Assembly: GCA_937894535.1 (NCBI GenBank)
Contig: CALBHI010000349.1
Location: 1 to 6,181, forward strand
Reading direction: 5' to 3'
Source of the DNA: an uncultured Verrucomicrobiota bacterium
Lineage (GTDB): Bacteria; Verrucomicrobiota; Kiritimatiellia; CAIVKH01
DNA: 6,181 bases
In this document: positions 1-6,178 of the stretch, piece after piece
Numbering within the stretch: the stretch's first letter is position 1
How the letters are laid out: each line of letters starts with the position of its first letter
The notes under the pieces: generated by a model
The model's database searches: none
What the model was told of the DNA's origin: nothing
The model's input: the letters and a program-made list of their open reading frames with translations, nothing else
Program-made: the position numbers and the translations under genes

Positions 1-562
1 TGATGAATGTCATGCCAAGGCCTTTGAGGCCGTCAGGAATATGCGAGTAGCGGATCTTCTTGCGGATCGCGGCGAGGGCGACGATGGCCAGGAAGAACCC
101 GAAGCCGGAGGAGAAACCGAACACGGCGGATTGCGCGAGGGTGTACTGGCGCTCGACCATGAACAGGCTGCCGCCAAGGATCGAGCAGTTCACCGTGATC
201 AGCGGCAAGAAGATGCCGAGGGCGCTGTACAGCGGAGGGAAGAAGCGATCAAGGGTCATTTCCACCAACTGCACAGCCGAGGCGATCACGGCGATGAAGC
301 AGATGAAGTTCAGGAACGAAAGGTCCAAAGCAGCCAAACCCGGGTTACCGGTCCAGGCGAGCGCACCATCGCGAAGCAGGAAGTGATGGATTAACCAGTT
401 GAGGGGAGTGGTGAGCCCGAGCACGAACACCACGGCGAGCCCAAGGCCGGACGCGGTTTCAACCTTTTTGGAAAGGGCAAGGAACGAACACATGCCCAGA
501 AAGAAGGCCAGAACGATGTTTTCAACGAAGATGGCTTTAACTGCTAAGCTAATCAGATCCAT
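1..562 (-). CDS. nqrE: Na+-translocating NADH:quinone reductase subunit E (3' end cut off by window edge)
   Basis: This is an integral membrane subunit of Na+-NQR. With NqrD it forms a pseudosymmetric pair that holds an iron-sulfur centre in the membrane and passes electrons between NqrF and NqrC. I translated 187 codons by hand from ATG 562-560. The protein is highly hydrophobic, with about six membrane segments. Family hallmarks are FFLGMCSFLALSKKV (residues 20-34), DLSFLNFI (80-87), DRFFPPLYSALGIFLPLITVNC (ending at C126) and YSHIPDGLKGLGMTFI at the cut end. C25 and C126 match the two cysteines that ligate the cluster in known structures. Vibrio NqrE has about 198 residues, so roughly a dozen or more are missing here. 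Relative to Vibrio (from memory), the loop near residues 60-80 is about seven residues longer. The start is fixed by AAGGAG at 575-570, seven bases upstream, which overlaps the nqrD stop codon; the gap to nqrD is 11 nt. nqrF should follow beyond the left edge. Confidence 0.96.
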   Translation of the reverse strand, partial: MDLISLAVKAIFVENIVLAFFLGMCSFLALSKKVETASGLGLAVVFVLGLTTPLNWLIHHFLLRDGALAWTGNPGLAALDLSFLNFICFIAVIASAVQLVEMTLDRFFPPLYSALGIFLPLITVNCSILGGSLFMVERQYTLAQSAVFGFSSGFGFFLAIVALAAIRKKIRYSHIPDGLKGLGMTFI

Positions 563-573
563 GACCGTACTCC

Positions 574-1176
574 TTAGTCCGCTTCAAACTTCTTGATGAT
601 GGTGCGCTGGGCCCAGATGAGCAGCCCGATGATGATGAAGGCTCCCGGGGCGAGGAGGGCGAGGCCGTTGCCCTGATATCCCGCGGGCATAACGTGATAA
701 CCGAACCACGTGCCGGAACCAAGCACCTCGCGAATGGAGGCTACCGTCAGAAGCACGGCGCTGTAGCCCATGCCGTTGCCCAGGCCATCCAGCAGGGCCG
801 GAACGGGCGGGTTCTGCATGGCGAACGCTTCCGCGCGGCCCATGACGATGCAGTTGGTGATGATCAAGCCGACGAATACGCTCAACTGGCGGCTGACATC
901 GAACAAGTACGCACGGAGGAACTGGTCGGCGACGATCACCAGCGAGGCGATCACGGCCATCTCCACGATCATGCGGATACGTCCCGGGGTGATGTTGCGC
1001 AGGAGCGACATCGTGAAATTTGAAAGCATCACAACAACGGTCAGGGCAATGCACATGACCGCGGATGTCTCCATTTTCACCGTCACGGCCAGGGCGGAAC
1101 AGATGCCGAGGATCTGGATGGTGATGGGGTTGTTGTCGGAAAGCGGGTCTAGCAGGATGTCTTTTGTCTTGGCCAT
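574..1176 (-). CDS. nqrD: Na+-translocating NADH:quinone reductase subunit D
   Basis: This is the membrane partner of NqrE in Na+-NQR. It supplies half of the intramembrane iron-sulfur site and part of the ion-translocating core. The 200-residue product is close to the usual family length (about 210). It opens with LLDPLSDNNPITIQILGICSAL, the conserved NqrD/RnfE-type N-terminus. Cluster-ligand cysteines are at C26 (in LGIC) and C109 (in IITNCIVMGRAEAFA). The next hallmark is LLDGLGNGMGYSAVL (about 128-142), then REVLGSGTWFGY (about 149-160) and a final hydrophobic helix, PGAFIIIGLLIW. About six membrane segments are visible. The NNP start context and neighbouring nqrC, rather than rnf genes, favour NqrD over RnfE. 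The ATG at 1176-1174 lies 2 nt after the nqrC stop. A GGGGGA Shine-Dalgarno (1189-1184), inside the end of nqrC, stands seven bases upstream, so translation is probably coupled to nqrC. All key residues I looked for are present. Confidence 0.97.
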   Translation of the reverse strand: MAKTKDILLDPLSDNNPITIQILGICSALAVTVKMETSAVMCIALTVVVMLSNFTMSLLRNITPGRIRMIVEMAVIASLVIVADQFLRAYLFDVSRQLSVFVGLIITNCIVMGRAEAFAMQNPPVPALLDGLGNGMGYSAVLLTVASIREVLGSGTWFGYHVMPAGYQGNGLALLAPGAFIIIGLLIWAQRTIIKKFEAD

Positions 1177-1178
1177 GG

Positions 1179-1904
1179 TTAGATCCCCCGGATGCGGCTG
1201 AAGTATTTTTCGTAGTAGGAAAGGTCTCGGTTGATGAACGTGTTCAGGCCGTTGCCGGTCATGGTGGCACCGCTCATGCCGTCGACCTGATGGTCGCTGC
1301 CTTCGGGTGCGGAACCCTTGACCACCTCGATACGCTGGAGGCCACCATCACGGAAAATCTTTTTTCCGGCAAATTGGTTCTGGAACCAATCGGTGGATAC
1401 CTCACCCCCCAGACCGGGGGTTTCGCCGTGTTTATAGAATGTCACGCCAATGATCGTGGCAAGGTCGCGGTCGATGGCGAGGTACCCATGGACGATGGAC
1501 CATAGGCCCATGCCGGAGGTCGGGAAGGCGTACTTGGTGGGAATACCGTCGTCGGTCCACACATAAAGGGGGAGCAGGGTGCGGCGCTCATGCGTGCGCT
1601 CTTTCTGTTCCTTCTTGATGATCGAGGTGTCGGGCGAATCGACGATTTCGCCGGTTTGCTTGCTGATGAAGACTTCGGAAATGTGATCCGTGAAATACTG
1701 ATCCACTTCGGGCTTCGATAGTTTGCGGCCATCCTCGTGCACCACGCTGACACCAAAGGCTTTCAGCACGTTGAGCTTCCGGTCCAGTTCGACCTGCTCA
1801 TCCTGCTTGTCCTTCAGCAGTTGTGCGGTCGCCGACAGCACCAGGCTGCAGATCAGGCAGACCACGGCGGCAAATACGATTACGCGGATGTCATCTTTAC
1901 GCAT
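1179..1904 (-). CDS. nqrC: Na+-translocating NADH:quinone reductase subunit C, covalent FMN carrier
   Basis: This subunit is anchored by a single N-terminal membrane helix (about residues 7-28), with an FMN-binding domain on the periplasmic side. It takes electrons from the NqrD/E iron-sulfur centre and passes them to the FMN of NqrB. The 241 residues compare with about 257 in Vibrio. Visible motifs are GMGLW (131-135), the loop HGETPGLGGEV (159-169) and the flavinylation motif DGMSGAT (208-214). T214 in that motif is the expected phosphoester attachment site for FMN, made by the flavin transferase ApbE, which is not in this window. The C-terminal LSYYEKYFSRIRGI is an amphipathic tail. The ATG at 1904-1902 lies inside the last codons of nqrB (8-nt overlap, different frame), and a GGGGA Shine-Dalgarno is at 1918-1914. 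The overlap implies translational coupling. The covalent FMN itself is inferred from the motif. Confidence 0.97.
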   Translation of the reverse strand: MRKDDIRVIVFAAVVCLICSLVLSATAQLLKDKQDEQVELDRKLNVLKAFGVSVVHEDGRKLSKPEVDQYFTDHISEVFISKQTGEIVDSPDTSIIKKEQKERTHERRTLLPLYVWTDDGIPTKYAFPTSGMGLWSIVHGYLAIDRDLATIIGVTFYKHGETPGLGGEVSTDWFQNQFAGKKIFRDGGLQRIEVVKGSAPEGSDHQVDGMSGATMTGNGLNTFINRDLSYYEKYFSRIRGI

Positions 1905-3111
1905 GGCGGAATTTCCCCAGATAGGCTTTGCGTTTACGGATGTGGGACTGGACGACGAGGTGGTCGATCAGCGGAGCCATCACATTCATGAACAGGATGG
2001 CGAGCATCACGCCTTCCGGGTAGGCGGGGTTGGTGACGCGGATCAGGACGATCATGACGCCGATCAGGAAGCCATAGATCCACTTGCCTCGCTCGGTAGC
2101 GGCGGCGGACACCGGGTCGGTGGCCATGAACACGGTGCCGAAGGCAAAGCTGCCCATGACCATATGGTAGTAGAAGGGAAGCTGGGTAAAGCCTTTGTAC
2201 TTGTCGGCCGGGAGCAGGTTCAGCAGCAGCGACATGGCGATCAGTCCGAACACGCTGCCGAGCATGATGCGCCAGGAGCCAACGCCCATGGCGATGAGAA
2301 TGGCCGCGCCGATCAAGCAGGCGAGCGCGGAGGTTTCGCCGATACTGCCGCCTATCGTCCCAATGAACATGCGCATCCAGTCGAATCCGGCATAGTCGGC
2401 GTTGTGAAGGGCTTGGAGCACATTCTGGCCGGCCGGGACCAGCGCGGCGATGGCCAGCGGGGTGGCACCAGTGAATCCTTCGATCAATCCGCTGGAATCC
2501 GAGGCGACTTTCGTCCAGACGGTGTCGCCGGAAAGTTGAACGGGATAGGCGAAGAACAGAAAGGCTCGGGCGGTCAGGGCAGGGTTCAATACATTAAACC
2601 CGGTTCCACCGAACACCTCCTTGCCGACTACGATGCCGAATGATATCCCGACGGCGACCTGCCAGAGCGGCACGGTTGGAGGGAGGGTCAGCGGGAAGAG
2701 AAGTCCCGAGACAAGAAAACCTTCGTTGATCGGGTGTTTGCGGACAATGGCGAAAGCCACTTCCCACAAGCCGCCGAAGATGTAGGAAACGAGAATGATC
2801 GGCATGACGATCATGGCACCGCGCAACAGGTCGGCCACCAAACCGGCAGCACCGGTCTGGTTGACCACGTTGTATTGGTGCCCAACGTTCCAGATGCCGA
2901 AGAGCACGACCGGCAACAGGGCCAGCACGACGGTGATCATGGTGCGTTTGATGTCGATCGCGTCGCGCACGTGCGGGGCGCCGTGGGTGGTTTCGGCGGG
3001 GGTAAAGAGGAAGGTGTCCTGGGCCTCGAAGAGGGGGTACAGGCGTTCCATCTTGCCACCCTTTTCGAAGTCGGGGCGGATCTTATTATGCAGATCGAGG
3101 AGGAATTTCAT
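1897..3111 (-). CDS. nqrB: Na+-translocating NADH:quinone reductase subunit B, FMN-carrying membrane core
   Basis: This is the largest membrane subunit. It carries covalent FMN and riboflavin and the quinone-reduction region, and is the main candidate for the sodium pathway. The 404 residues are near family length (about 410-415). The N-terminus has the expected FEKGGKMERLYPLFEA and HVRDAIDIKRTM segments, followed by about ten hydrophobic stretches. Conserved blocks are GGLWEVAFAIVRKHPINEGF (113-132), LPPTVPLWQ (143-151), KEVFGGTGFNVLNPALTARAF (164-184), GSIGET (255-260), FMATDPVSA (328-336) and NPAYPEGVMLAILFMN (361-376). D332 and D383 appear to match acidic residues linked to Na+ handling in Vibrio (alignment from memory). 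The FMN site reads EGFTGAT (211-217) with T217 as acceptor; the usual leading Asp is Glu here. The ATG at 3111-3109 shares one base with the nqrA TGA. An AAGGAAGG Shine-Dalgarno (3125-3118) sits six bases upstream. Confidence 0.97.
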   Translation of the reverse strand: MKFLLDLHNKIRPDFEKGGKMERLYPLFEAQDTFLFTPAETTHGAPHVRDAIDIKRTMITVVLALLPVVLFGIWNVGHQYNVVNQTGAAGLVADLLRGAMIVMPIILVSYIFGGLWEVAFAIVRKHPINEGFLVSGLLFPLTLPPTVPLWQVAVGISFGIVVGKEVFGGTGFNVLNPALTARAFLFFAYPVQLSGDTVWTKVASDSSGLIEGFTGATPLAIAALVPAGQNVLQALHNADYAGFDWMRMFIGTIGGSIGETSALACLIGAAILIAMGVGSWRIMLGSVFGLIAMSLLLNLLPADKYKGFTQLPFYYHMVMGSFAFGTVFMATDPVSAAATERGKWIYGFLIGVMIVLIRVTNPAYPEGVMLAILFMNVMAPLIDHLVVQSHIRKRKAYLGKFRHA

Positions 3112-4484
3112 CAGATGCCTTCCTTTTCAACTTGGTCCAAGCCTTTGCGCACGATACCGCACAAATCCATCTTCGAGGGACAGGCGAATGCACACAGGGC
3201 GAAATCTTCCGGATCGACTTCGAGCAAACCGAGGGCGATGGCTTCATCGGAGTCGCGGGCGAGCACCGCACGGGCGAGGTAATCGACCATGATGTTCATG
3301 GGCAGGTACTTGTCATAGAGGCCGGTCAGCACCATGGGGCGGAGTTCGCCGCGCTGGTTGGTACCGAGTGCCCATTCCTTCGATTTGTTCCATCCGAACC
3401 AGGTGGAAACAAAGGTGCGGGACAAACTGAGGCGGTTGTGACCGGGGGCAAGCCAACCCATGAAGTGCCGTTCCTGATCCTCGGGGAGGACCGTGACGGC
3501 TTGTTCGGTGAAACGAAGGTAACCGGATGCAGCGACTTTGGAACCAGCAAAGATGTCGCCGCTGATCACCCGCATGTCGCCGGGGTTCAGGCGATCCTGC
3601 ACCACGGCCGAGAGCGGGGTTCCGATGCGGACACGGTAGTATTGAGCGGCACCGGACTTCACGCCCGGTCCGGACAGGGTAACAATGCGGGTTGAGGGCG
3701 TCGTGCCGGTGAGCAGGAATTGGCCGATCAGGATCACGTCCTGGGCGCGAACGGCCCAAACCACATCACCGGGGCTGATCGCATCGACGTGATGGATATG
3801 AACGCTGGTGTTGCCGGCCGGATGTGGGCCGGTGAAGGTGTGGATATCCACATGGCGGGCATCTTTCAGGGCCGGGGCGTTTTCCAGTTTGCCGTTCAGG
3901 CAGAGGTTGACCTTGCCCTTGGTGAGGCGGGTAAGAGCGTTTAGCCCGGCTTGGAATGCCGCTTCCTGCCCCTTGATCACGATGTTGATGTCGGGGTGGT
4001 AGGGGGCGGTGCTCATGCCATTTACGAAGATCGACTTCGGGGCGATGGCAGGATTCGCGATGCGGGAAAACGGCCGGGCGGTGATGAGAGGCAACAAACC
4101 GCCTTGCGCGATTTGAGCCAGGAGGGTGGCTCCGTCGGTCGTCAGCAGTTGGTCGGCCGTGTATTTCGTATACGATTCGGCCTGTTCGTTGGCGTCAATG
4201 TCGATGATGACGCGCTCCAGCACACGGCGTTTGCCCAATTCAATGCGGGCAACTTTGCCGCCGGCCGGCGAGCAAAGCTGAACATCGGGGTTGCGCTTGT
4301 CATAGACCAGCGGGGTTCCGCGCTTTACGACGTCGCCTTCCTTGACCTTGAGGCGCGGCTTCATGCCGACGAACTCTTCCGGTTGGATAGCAACCTGTTT
4401 GACGGACGTGGCATCGACCATCTGGGGAGCGGGCGCGCCGGTCAGCTTGATGTCCATACCCTTGTTGAATTTGAAATTCGCCAT
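3111..4484 (-). CDS. nqrA: Na+-translocating NADH:quinone reductase subunit A
   Basis: This is the cytoplasmic peripheral subunit of Na+-NQR. It carries no redox cofactor in known complexes and docks on NqrB near the quinone site. It has 457 residues, against about 446 in Vibrio. Conserved blocks run the full length: FNKGMDIKLTGAP (6-18), EEFVGMKPRLKVKEGDVVKRG (36-56), SPAGGKV (72-78), the barrel-sandwich-like turn GKRRVL (84-89), ARPFSR (136-141), GPHPAGNTSVHIHH (219-232), QDVILIGQFLLTG (248-260), SLSRTF (353-358), GELRPM (379-384) and the C-terminal LEVDPEDFALCAFACPSK (421-438). There is no signal peptide or membrane helix, as expected. I chose the ATG at 4484-4482 rather than the in-frame GTG at 4493-4491, because that GTG is part of the Shine-Dalgarno GAAGGTG. 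It is the first gene of the operon, behind a good promoter. The TGA overlaps the nqrB ATG by one base. Confidence 0.97.
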   Translation of the reverse strand: MANFKFNKGMDIKLTGAPAPQMVDATSVKQVAIQPEEFVGMKPRLKVKEGDVVKRGTPLVYDKRNPDVQLCSPAGGKVARIELGKRRVLERVIIDIDANEQAESYTKYTADQLLTTDGATLLAQIAQGGLLPLITARPFSRIANPAIAPKSIFVNGMSTAPYHPDINIVIKGQEAAFQAGLNALTRLTKGKVNLCLNGKLENAPALKDARHVDIHTFTGPHPAGNTSVHIHHVDAISPGDVVWAVRAQDVILIGQFLLTGTTPSTRIVTLSGPGVKSGAAQYYRVRIGTPLSAVVQDRLNPGDMRVISGDIFAGSKVAASGYLRFTEQAVTVLPEDQERHFMGWLAPGHNRLSLSRTFVSTWFGWNKSKEWALGTNQRGELRPMVLTGLYDKYLPMNIMVDYLARAVLARDSDEAIALGLLEVDPEDFALCAFACPSKMDLCGIVRKGLDQVEKEGI

Positions 4485-4490
4485 AGTTCC

Positions 4491-4497
4491 CACCTTC
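4491..4497 (-). promoter_or_regulatory. nqrA ribosome binding site (decides the start codon)
   Basis: On the minus strand the bases read GAAGGTG, then six bases, then ATG (4484-4482). The core AAGG pairs with the 16S rRNA tail at a normal distance. The alternative in-frame GTG is the last three bases of this element, so it would have no proper binding site of its own. Confidence 0.75.
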
Positions 4498-4538
4498 GCA
4501 GCTAGAAGAACGTGTACGGTCCGAGTAAAAGGCAGAAT

Positions 4539-4566
4539 AAAATAGCGGGGTACCGCAGATTGTCAA
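4539..4566 (-). promoter_or_regulatory. Putative sigma70 promoter of the nqr operon
   Basis: On the minus strand a perfect -35 hexamer TTGACA (4566-4561) is followed by a 16-base spacer and a -10 hexamer TATTTT (4544-4539). A 17-base spacing to ATTTTA is equally possible. Transcription would start near 4532, giving an untranslated leader of about 48 bases before the nqrA ATG. The surrounding 4485-4604 stretch is the only non-coding gap between the prenyl synthase and nqrA. It is much more AT-rich than the flanking genes, as expected for a promoter. The spacer contains a short inverted repeat, GCGG-TACC-CCGC, which could be an operator or chance. Confidence 0.65.
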
Positions 4567-4604
4567 TGCGGATACAGTCATCCAAACTCGATTTTAATGA
4601 TCGA

Positions 4605-5480
4605 TCAGGATGGGTTGTATTGCAGGTTCTGGTAGAGGGCTGGCTGCATGTCGCGGCTGATGAATCCGCGCCAGGCTTCCTGGACGGCGGGCCACGGGGT
4701 AAGCAGATGCTCGGCTTTGCGGCACAATTCTTCCACATACGCGACGGGATCGCGTTGGTTGTCGGCATTTGACGTGACGGCGGTGGTCTTGTTCCGAGCC
4801 TGGTCGCTACCGTGTGACTTGCCGGATTGTTCGGAAGAGCCGCGGGCATCCAGGATGTCATCGGCCAGTTGGTAGGCGGTGCCGATGATGTAGCCCGCCT
4901 CGTTGAGGGCCTGGCTGAGGGCTTCATCCTGGCCTCCGCAGGCGTAGGCGGCGAAGGCGAAGAGGGCACCGGTTTTACGGCGGGCGATCTTGACGCAGTT
5001 TTCCCAGTCGGGTTTGGTGTTGCGGAGCAGGAGTTCCTGCTCGGATTCCGCGTCACAGACTTCTCCGGTCATGCGGATGAGTTGACGGGTCAGGCGAGCG
5101 TTTTCGACGTCGCTGACGACATCGAGGGCTTTGAACAACATCAGGTCGCCGACGAGGATCGCGCCAGGAACGCCCCGTTCCACCCAGAAGGTGGGGGCGC
5201 CGCGGCGCAGGTAGCCGCCGTCGATCACGTCATCGTGCAGCAAGCTCGCGGCATGGATCATTTCCACGGCGGCGGCGGCATGGACCAGGGTCTGGTGGGC
5301 GATGCCGGATGCGGGCCCGACACGGAAGATCAGGCGGGAACGAAGCATTTTACCGCTGCCTACCAACACTTTACAGTCAGAGGAAAGGTGGCGGAGCACG
5401 GTTTCCGACAGGGCCTCGGCCATGCGCTTCCGTACATCATCCAGGTTTGCGTCAATCGGATCTCGTTGTTTCTCGCCCAT
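4605..5480 (-). CDS. Polyprenyl diphosphate synthase, long-chain trans type (IspB-like)
   Basis: This is a trans-isoprenyl diphosphate synthase that adds isopentenyl diphosphate units to an allylic primer. The 291-residue, all-helical protein has GSGKMLRSRLIF (41-52), the counterpart of the family GGK..RP motif, and a first aspartate-rich motif DDVID (83-87) in EMIHAASLLHDDVIDGGYLRRG. Next come LVGDLM (109-114), the KTGALFAFAAYACGG helix (169-183) and the second aspartate-rich motif DDILD (207-211). The fifth residue before the first motif is Ala78, with Ser79 next to it. Small residues here are typical of long-chain enzymes rather than farnesyl or geranylgeranyl synthases, so a quinone side-chain role (ispB-like) is likely; chain length is not proven. 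After DDILD the usual GK..G.D...GK.TLP reads GKSHGSDQARNKTTAV, so a Gly-Lys is Asn-Lys. The chain is also about 30 residues shorter than E. coli IspB. The ATG at 5480 has GAGGA at 5491-5487. It lies codirectionally 120 nt upstream of nqrA. Confidence 0.9.
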   Translation of the reverse strand: MGEKQRDPIDANLDDVRKRMAEALSETVLRHLSSDCKVLVGSGKMLRSRLIFRVGPASGIAHQTLVHAAAAVEMIHAASLLHDDVIDGGYLRRGAPTFWVERGVPGAILVGDLMLFKALDVVSDVENARLTRQLIRMTGEVCDAESEQELLLRNTKPDWENCVKIARRKTGALFAFAAYACGGQDEALSQALNEAGYIIGTAYQLADDILDARGSSEQSGKSHGSDQARNKTTAVTSNADNQRDPVAYVEELCRKAEHLLTPWPAVQEAWRGFISRDMQPALYQNLQYNPS

Positions 5481-5486
5481 GTCGTT

Positions 5487-5527
5487 TCCTCGTGGGGGAA
5501 TATGCAGGTGGCATTAGCTGGTGTCAA
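5487..5527 (-). promoter_or_regulatory. Putative promoter and ribosome binding site of the polyprenyl synthase gene
   Basis: On the minus strand TTGACA (5527-5522) is followed by a 17-base spacer and CATATT (5504-5499), a four-of-six match to the -10 consensus. A GAGGA Shine-Dalgarno lies at 5491-5487. The predicted start near 5492-5494 leaves only about a dozen untranslated bases, so the message would begin almost at its ribosome site. The perfect -35 and ideal spacing support it. The very short leader and imperfect -10 reduce confidence. A promoter is needed here because a strong terminator stands just upstream. Confidence 0.5.
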
Positions 5528-5549
5528 AACAATCGGAAACGATTCCCGG

Positions 5550-5581
5550 CAAAAAGAAAGGCCGCACCGAAGTGCGGCCTT
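5550..5581 (-). terminator. Intrinsic terminator of the fasciclin gene
   Basis: On the minus strand there is a perfect 10-bp stem, AAGGCCGCAC and GTGCGGCCTT, closed by a TTCG tetraloop with a C-G closing pair, the very stable cUUCGg form. It is followed by TCTTTTT. The stem begins 22 bases past the fasciclin stop codon. The opposite strand has no T-run after the stem, so the terminator works only for leftward transcription and separates the fasciclin gene from the synthase and nqr genes. Confidence 0.93.
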
Positions 5582-5603
5582 AGCTGCCATTATGTGGTGG
5601 CGA

Positions 5604-6116
5604 TTAGCGAAGGAAAGACGGCACAAGCACGGCGTCGATCACGTGGATCACGCCGTTGCTGGCTTCGATGTCAATCAGGTCCGGGGCCAACAACCGGGAC
5701 TGGTTGATGAAAGCGCCGTTTGGATTGACCGAGACGCGGGTGATTTCTCCGTTGGCCATGCGAAGGAAACGGGCACTGAGCACGCTGCCGGAGAAACGTT
5801 TGCCGTTGGTGACATGGTACAGAAGGATGTTGCGCAGTTCCTTCTTCGGAGCCAGTCCGACGTTCTGGGCGTTCAGGCCGAGGGCGGCGAACGCGGCATC
5901 CGTCGGGGCGAAGACGGTGTAACGGCGGAATCCACTCAATGTATCCACGAGATCGGCGGCCACCACAGCGGCAATCAGGGTGGAAAATTCACCGGTCGCC
6001 TCGTTCGCGGCAATCGCGACGTCAACAATGGTCTGACGTTGGGCGTTCGCTTCGGGAACAAGACCGCCAAGGGAAACTGCAGCCGCCAGCAGGGAACTCA
6101 TCAACCACTTCTTCAT
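5604..6116 (-). CDS. Exported single-domain fasciclin (FAS1) protein
   Basis: This is a 170-residue exported protein made of one FAS1 domain, a fold used for adhesion or matrix binding in secreted and surface proteins; its specific role is unknown. Residues 1-25 form a signal peptide: MKK, then a hydrophobic core about 5-20, then an ANA-Q signal peptidase I site at 25/26. The domain follows with H1 motif YTVFAPTDAAF (66-76), the central LLYHV with Tyr100-His101, and H2 motif NGVIHVIDAVLVP (154-166). The spacing is normal, so the domain is complete and ends four residues before the stop. There is no lipobox, no C-terminal anchor and no second domain, so the mature protein (about 145 residues) is probably free in the periplasm or secreted. 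The ATG at 6116-6114 has AAGGAG at 6130-6125, eight bases away. It is a separate unit with its own terminator. No functional tie to the Na+-NQR genes is visible. Confidence 0.93.
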   Translation of the reverse strand: MKKWLMSSLLAAAVSLGGLVPEANAQRQTIVDVAIAANEATGEFSTLIAAVVAADLVDTLSGFRRYTVFAPTDAAFAALGLNAQNVGLAPKKELRNILLYHVTNGKRFSGSVLSARFLRMANGEITRVSVNPNGAFINQSRLLAPDLIDIEASNGVIHVIDAVLVPSFLR

Positions 6117-6134
6117 GTCTCGAACTCCTTCATT

Positions 6135-6178
6135 TCCCGGTCGGGTGGAGGCCGGGAGTGTTGTGTTTATTCCACCCG
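6135..6178 (-). repeat. Two interlocking inverted repeats upstream of the fasciclin gene
   Basis: Repeat A is a perfect 8-bp inverted pair, CGGGTGGA (6142-6149) and TCCACCCG (6171-6178), separated by 21 bases. Repeat B is a perfect 6-bp pair, TCCCGG (6135-6140) and CCGGGA (6152-6157), separated by 11 bases. The loop of B contains the left arm of A, and the loop of A contains the right arm of B. The two helices would therefore be alternatives or form a pseudoknot. B ends four bases before the AAGGAG of the fasciclin gene. No clear promoter is visible before the window ends, so it is not known which parts are transcribed. Confidence 0.5.

Noticed and set aside
1404..1421. ACCCCC-N6-GGGGGT hairpin inside nqrC.
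   Set aside because: It encodes the conserved TPGLGG loop of NqrC and has no T-tail. Codon choice explains it.
1723..2643. A 306-codon open frame on the plus strand, antisense to nqrB and nqrC.
   Set aside because: Its product is low-complexity and rich in His, Asp, Gly and Gln. There is no recognisable domain, and the minus strand holds unmistakable nqrB and nqrC. It is a shadow of GC-rich coding sequence.
2734..3282. Plus-strand open frames opposite the nqrB start and nqrA end.
   Set aside because: They have the same biased composition, no family resemblance, and lie fully opposite conserved nqr genes.
574..4484. The cluster as an Rnf complex rather than Na+-NQR.
   Set aside because: The first gene is a full NqrA with the GPHPAG and LEVDPEDFALC motifs, and there is no RnfB or RnfC ferredoxin-type gene. 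The order ABCDE and the NqrB N-terminus are those of Na+-NQR.
4485..4493. GTG at 4493-4491 as the nqrA start, adding three residues.
   Set aside because: The GTG is inside the Shine-Dalgarno of the ATG at 4484. The family N-terminus aligns well from the ATG.
3951..4505. A plus-strand open frame of 184 codons opposite the nqrA N-terminal region.
   Set aside because: It has no ribosome site or domain that I recognise. The opposite strand encodes conserved NqrA.
4588..4607. TCGAT-N7-ATCGA repeat and the palindrome TGATCGATCA at the end of the prenyl synthase gene, as a terminator or operator.
   Set aside because: The stem is only 5 bp and AT-rich, with no T-run after it. The palindrome overlaps the stop codon. 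It is too weak to call.
5531..5545. Short inverted repeat GGAA-ACGA-TTCC upstream of the synthase -35 box.
   Set aside because: Only four base pairs; expected by chance at this length.
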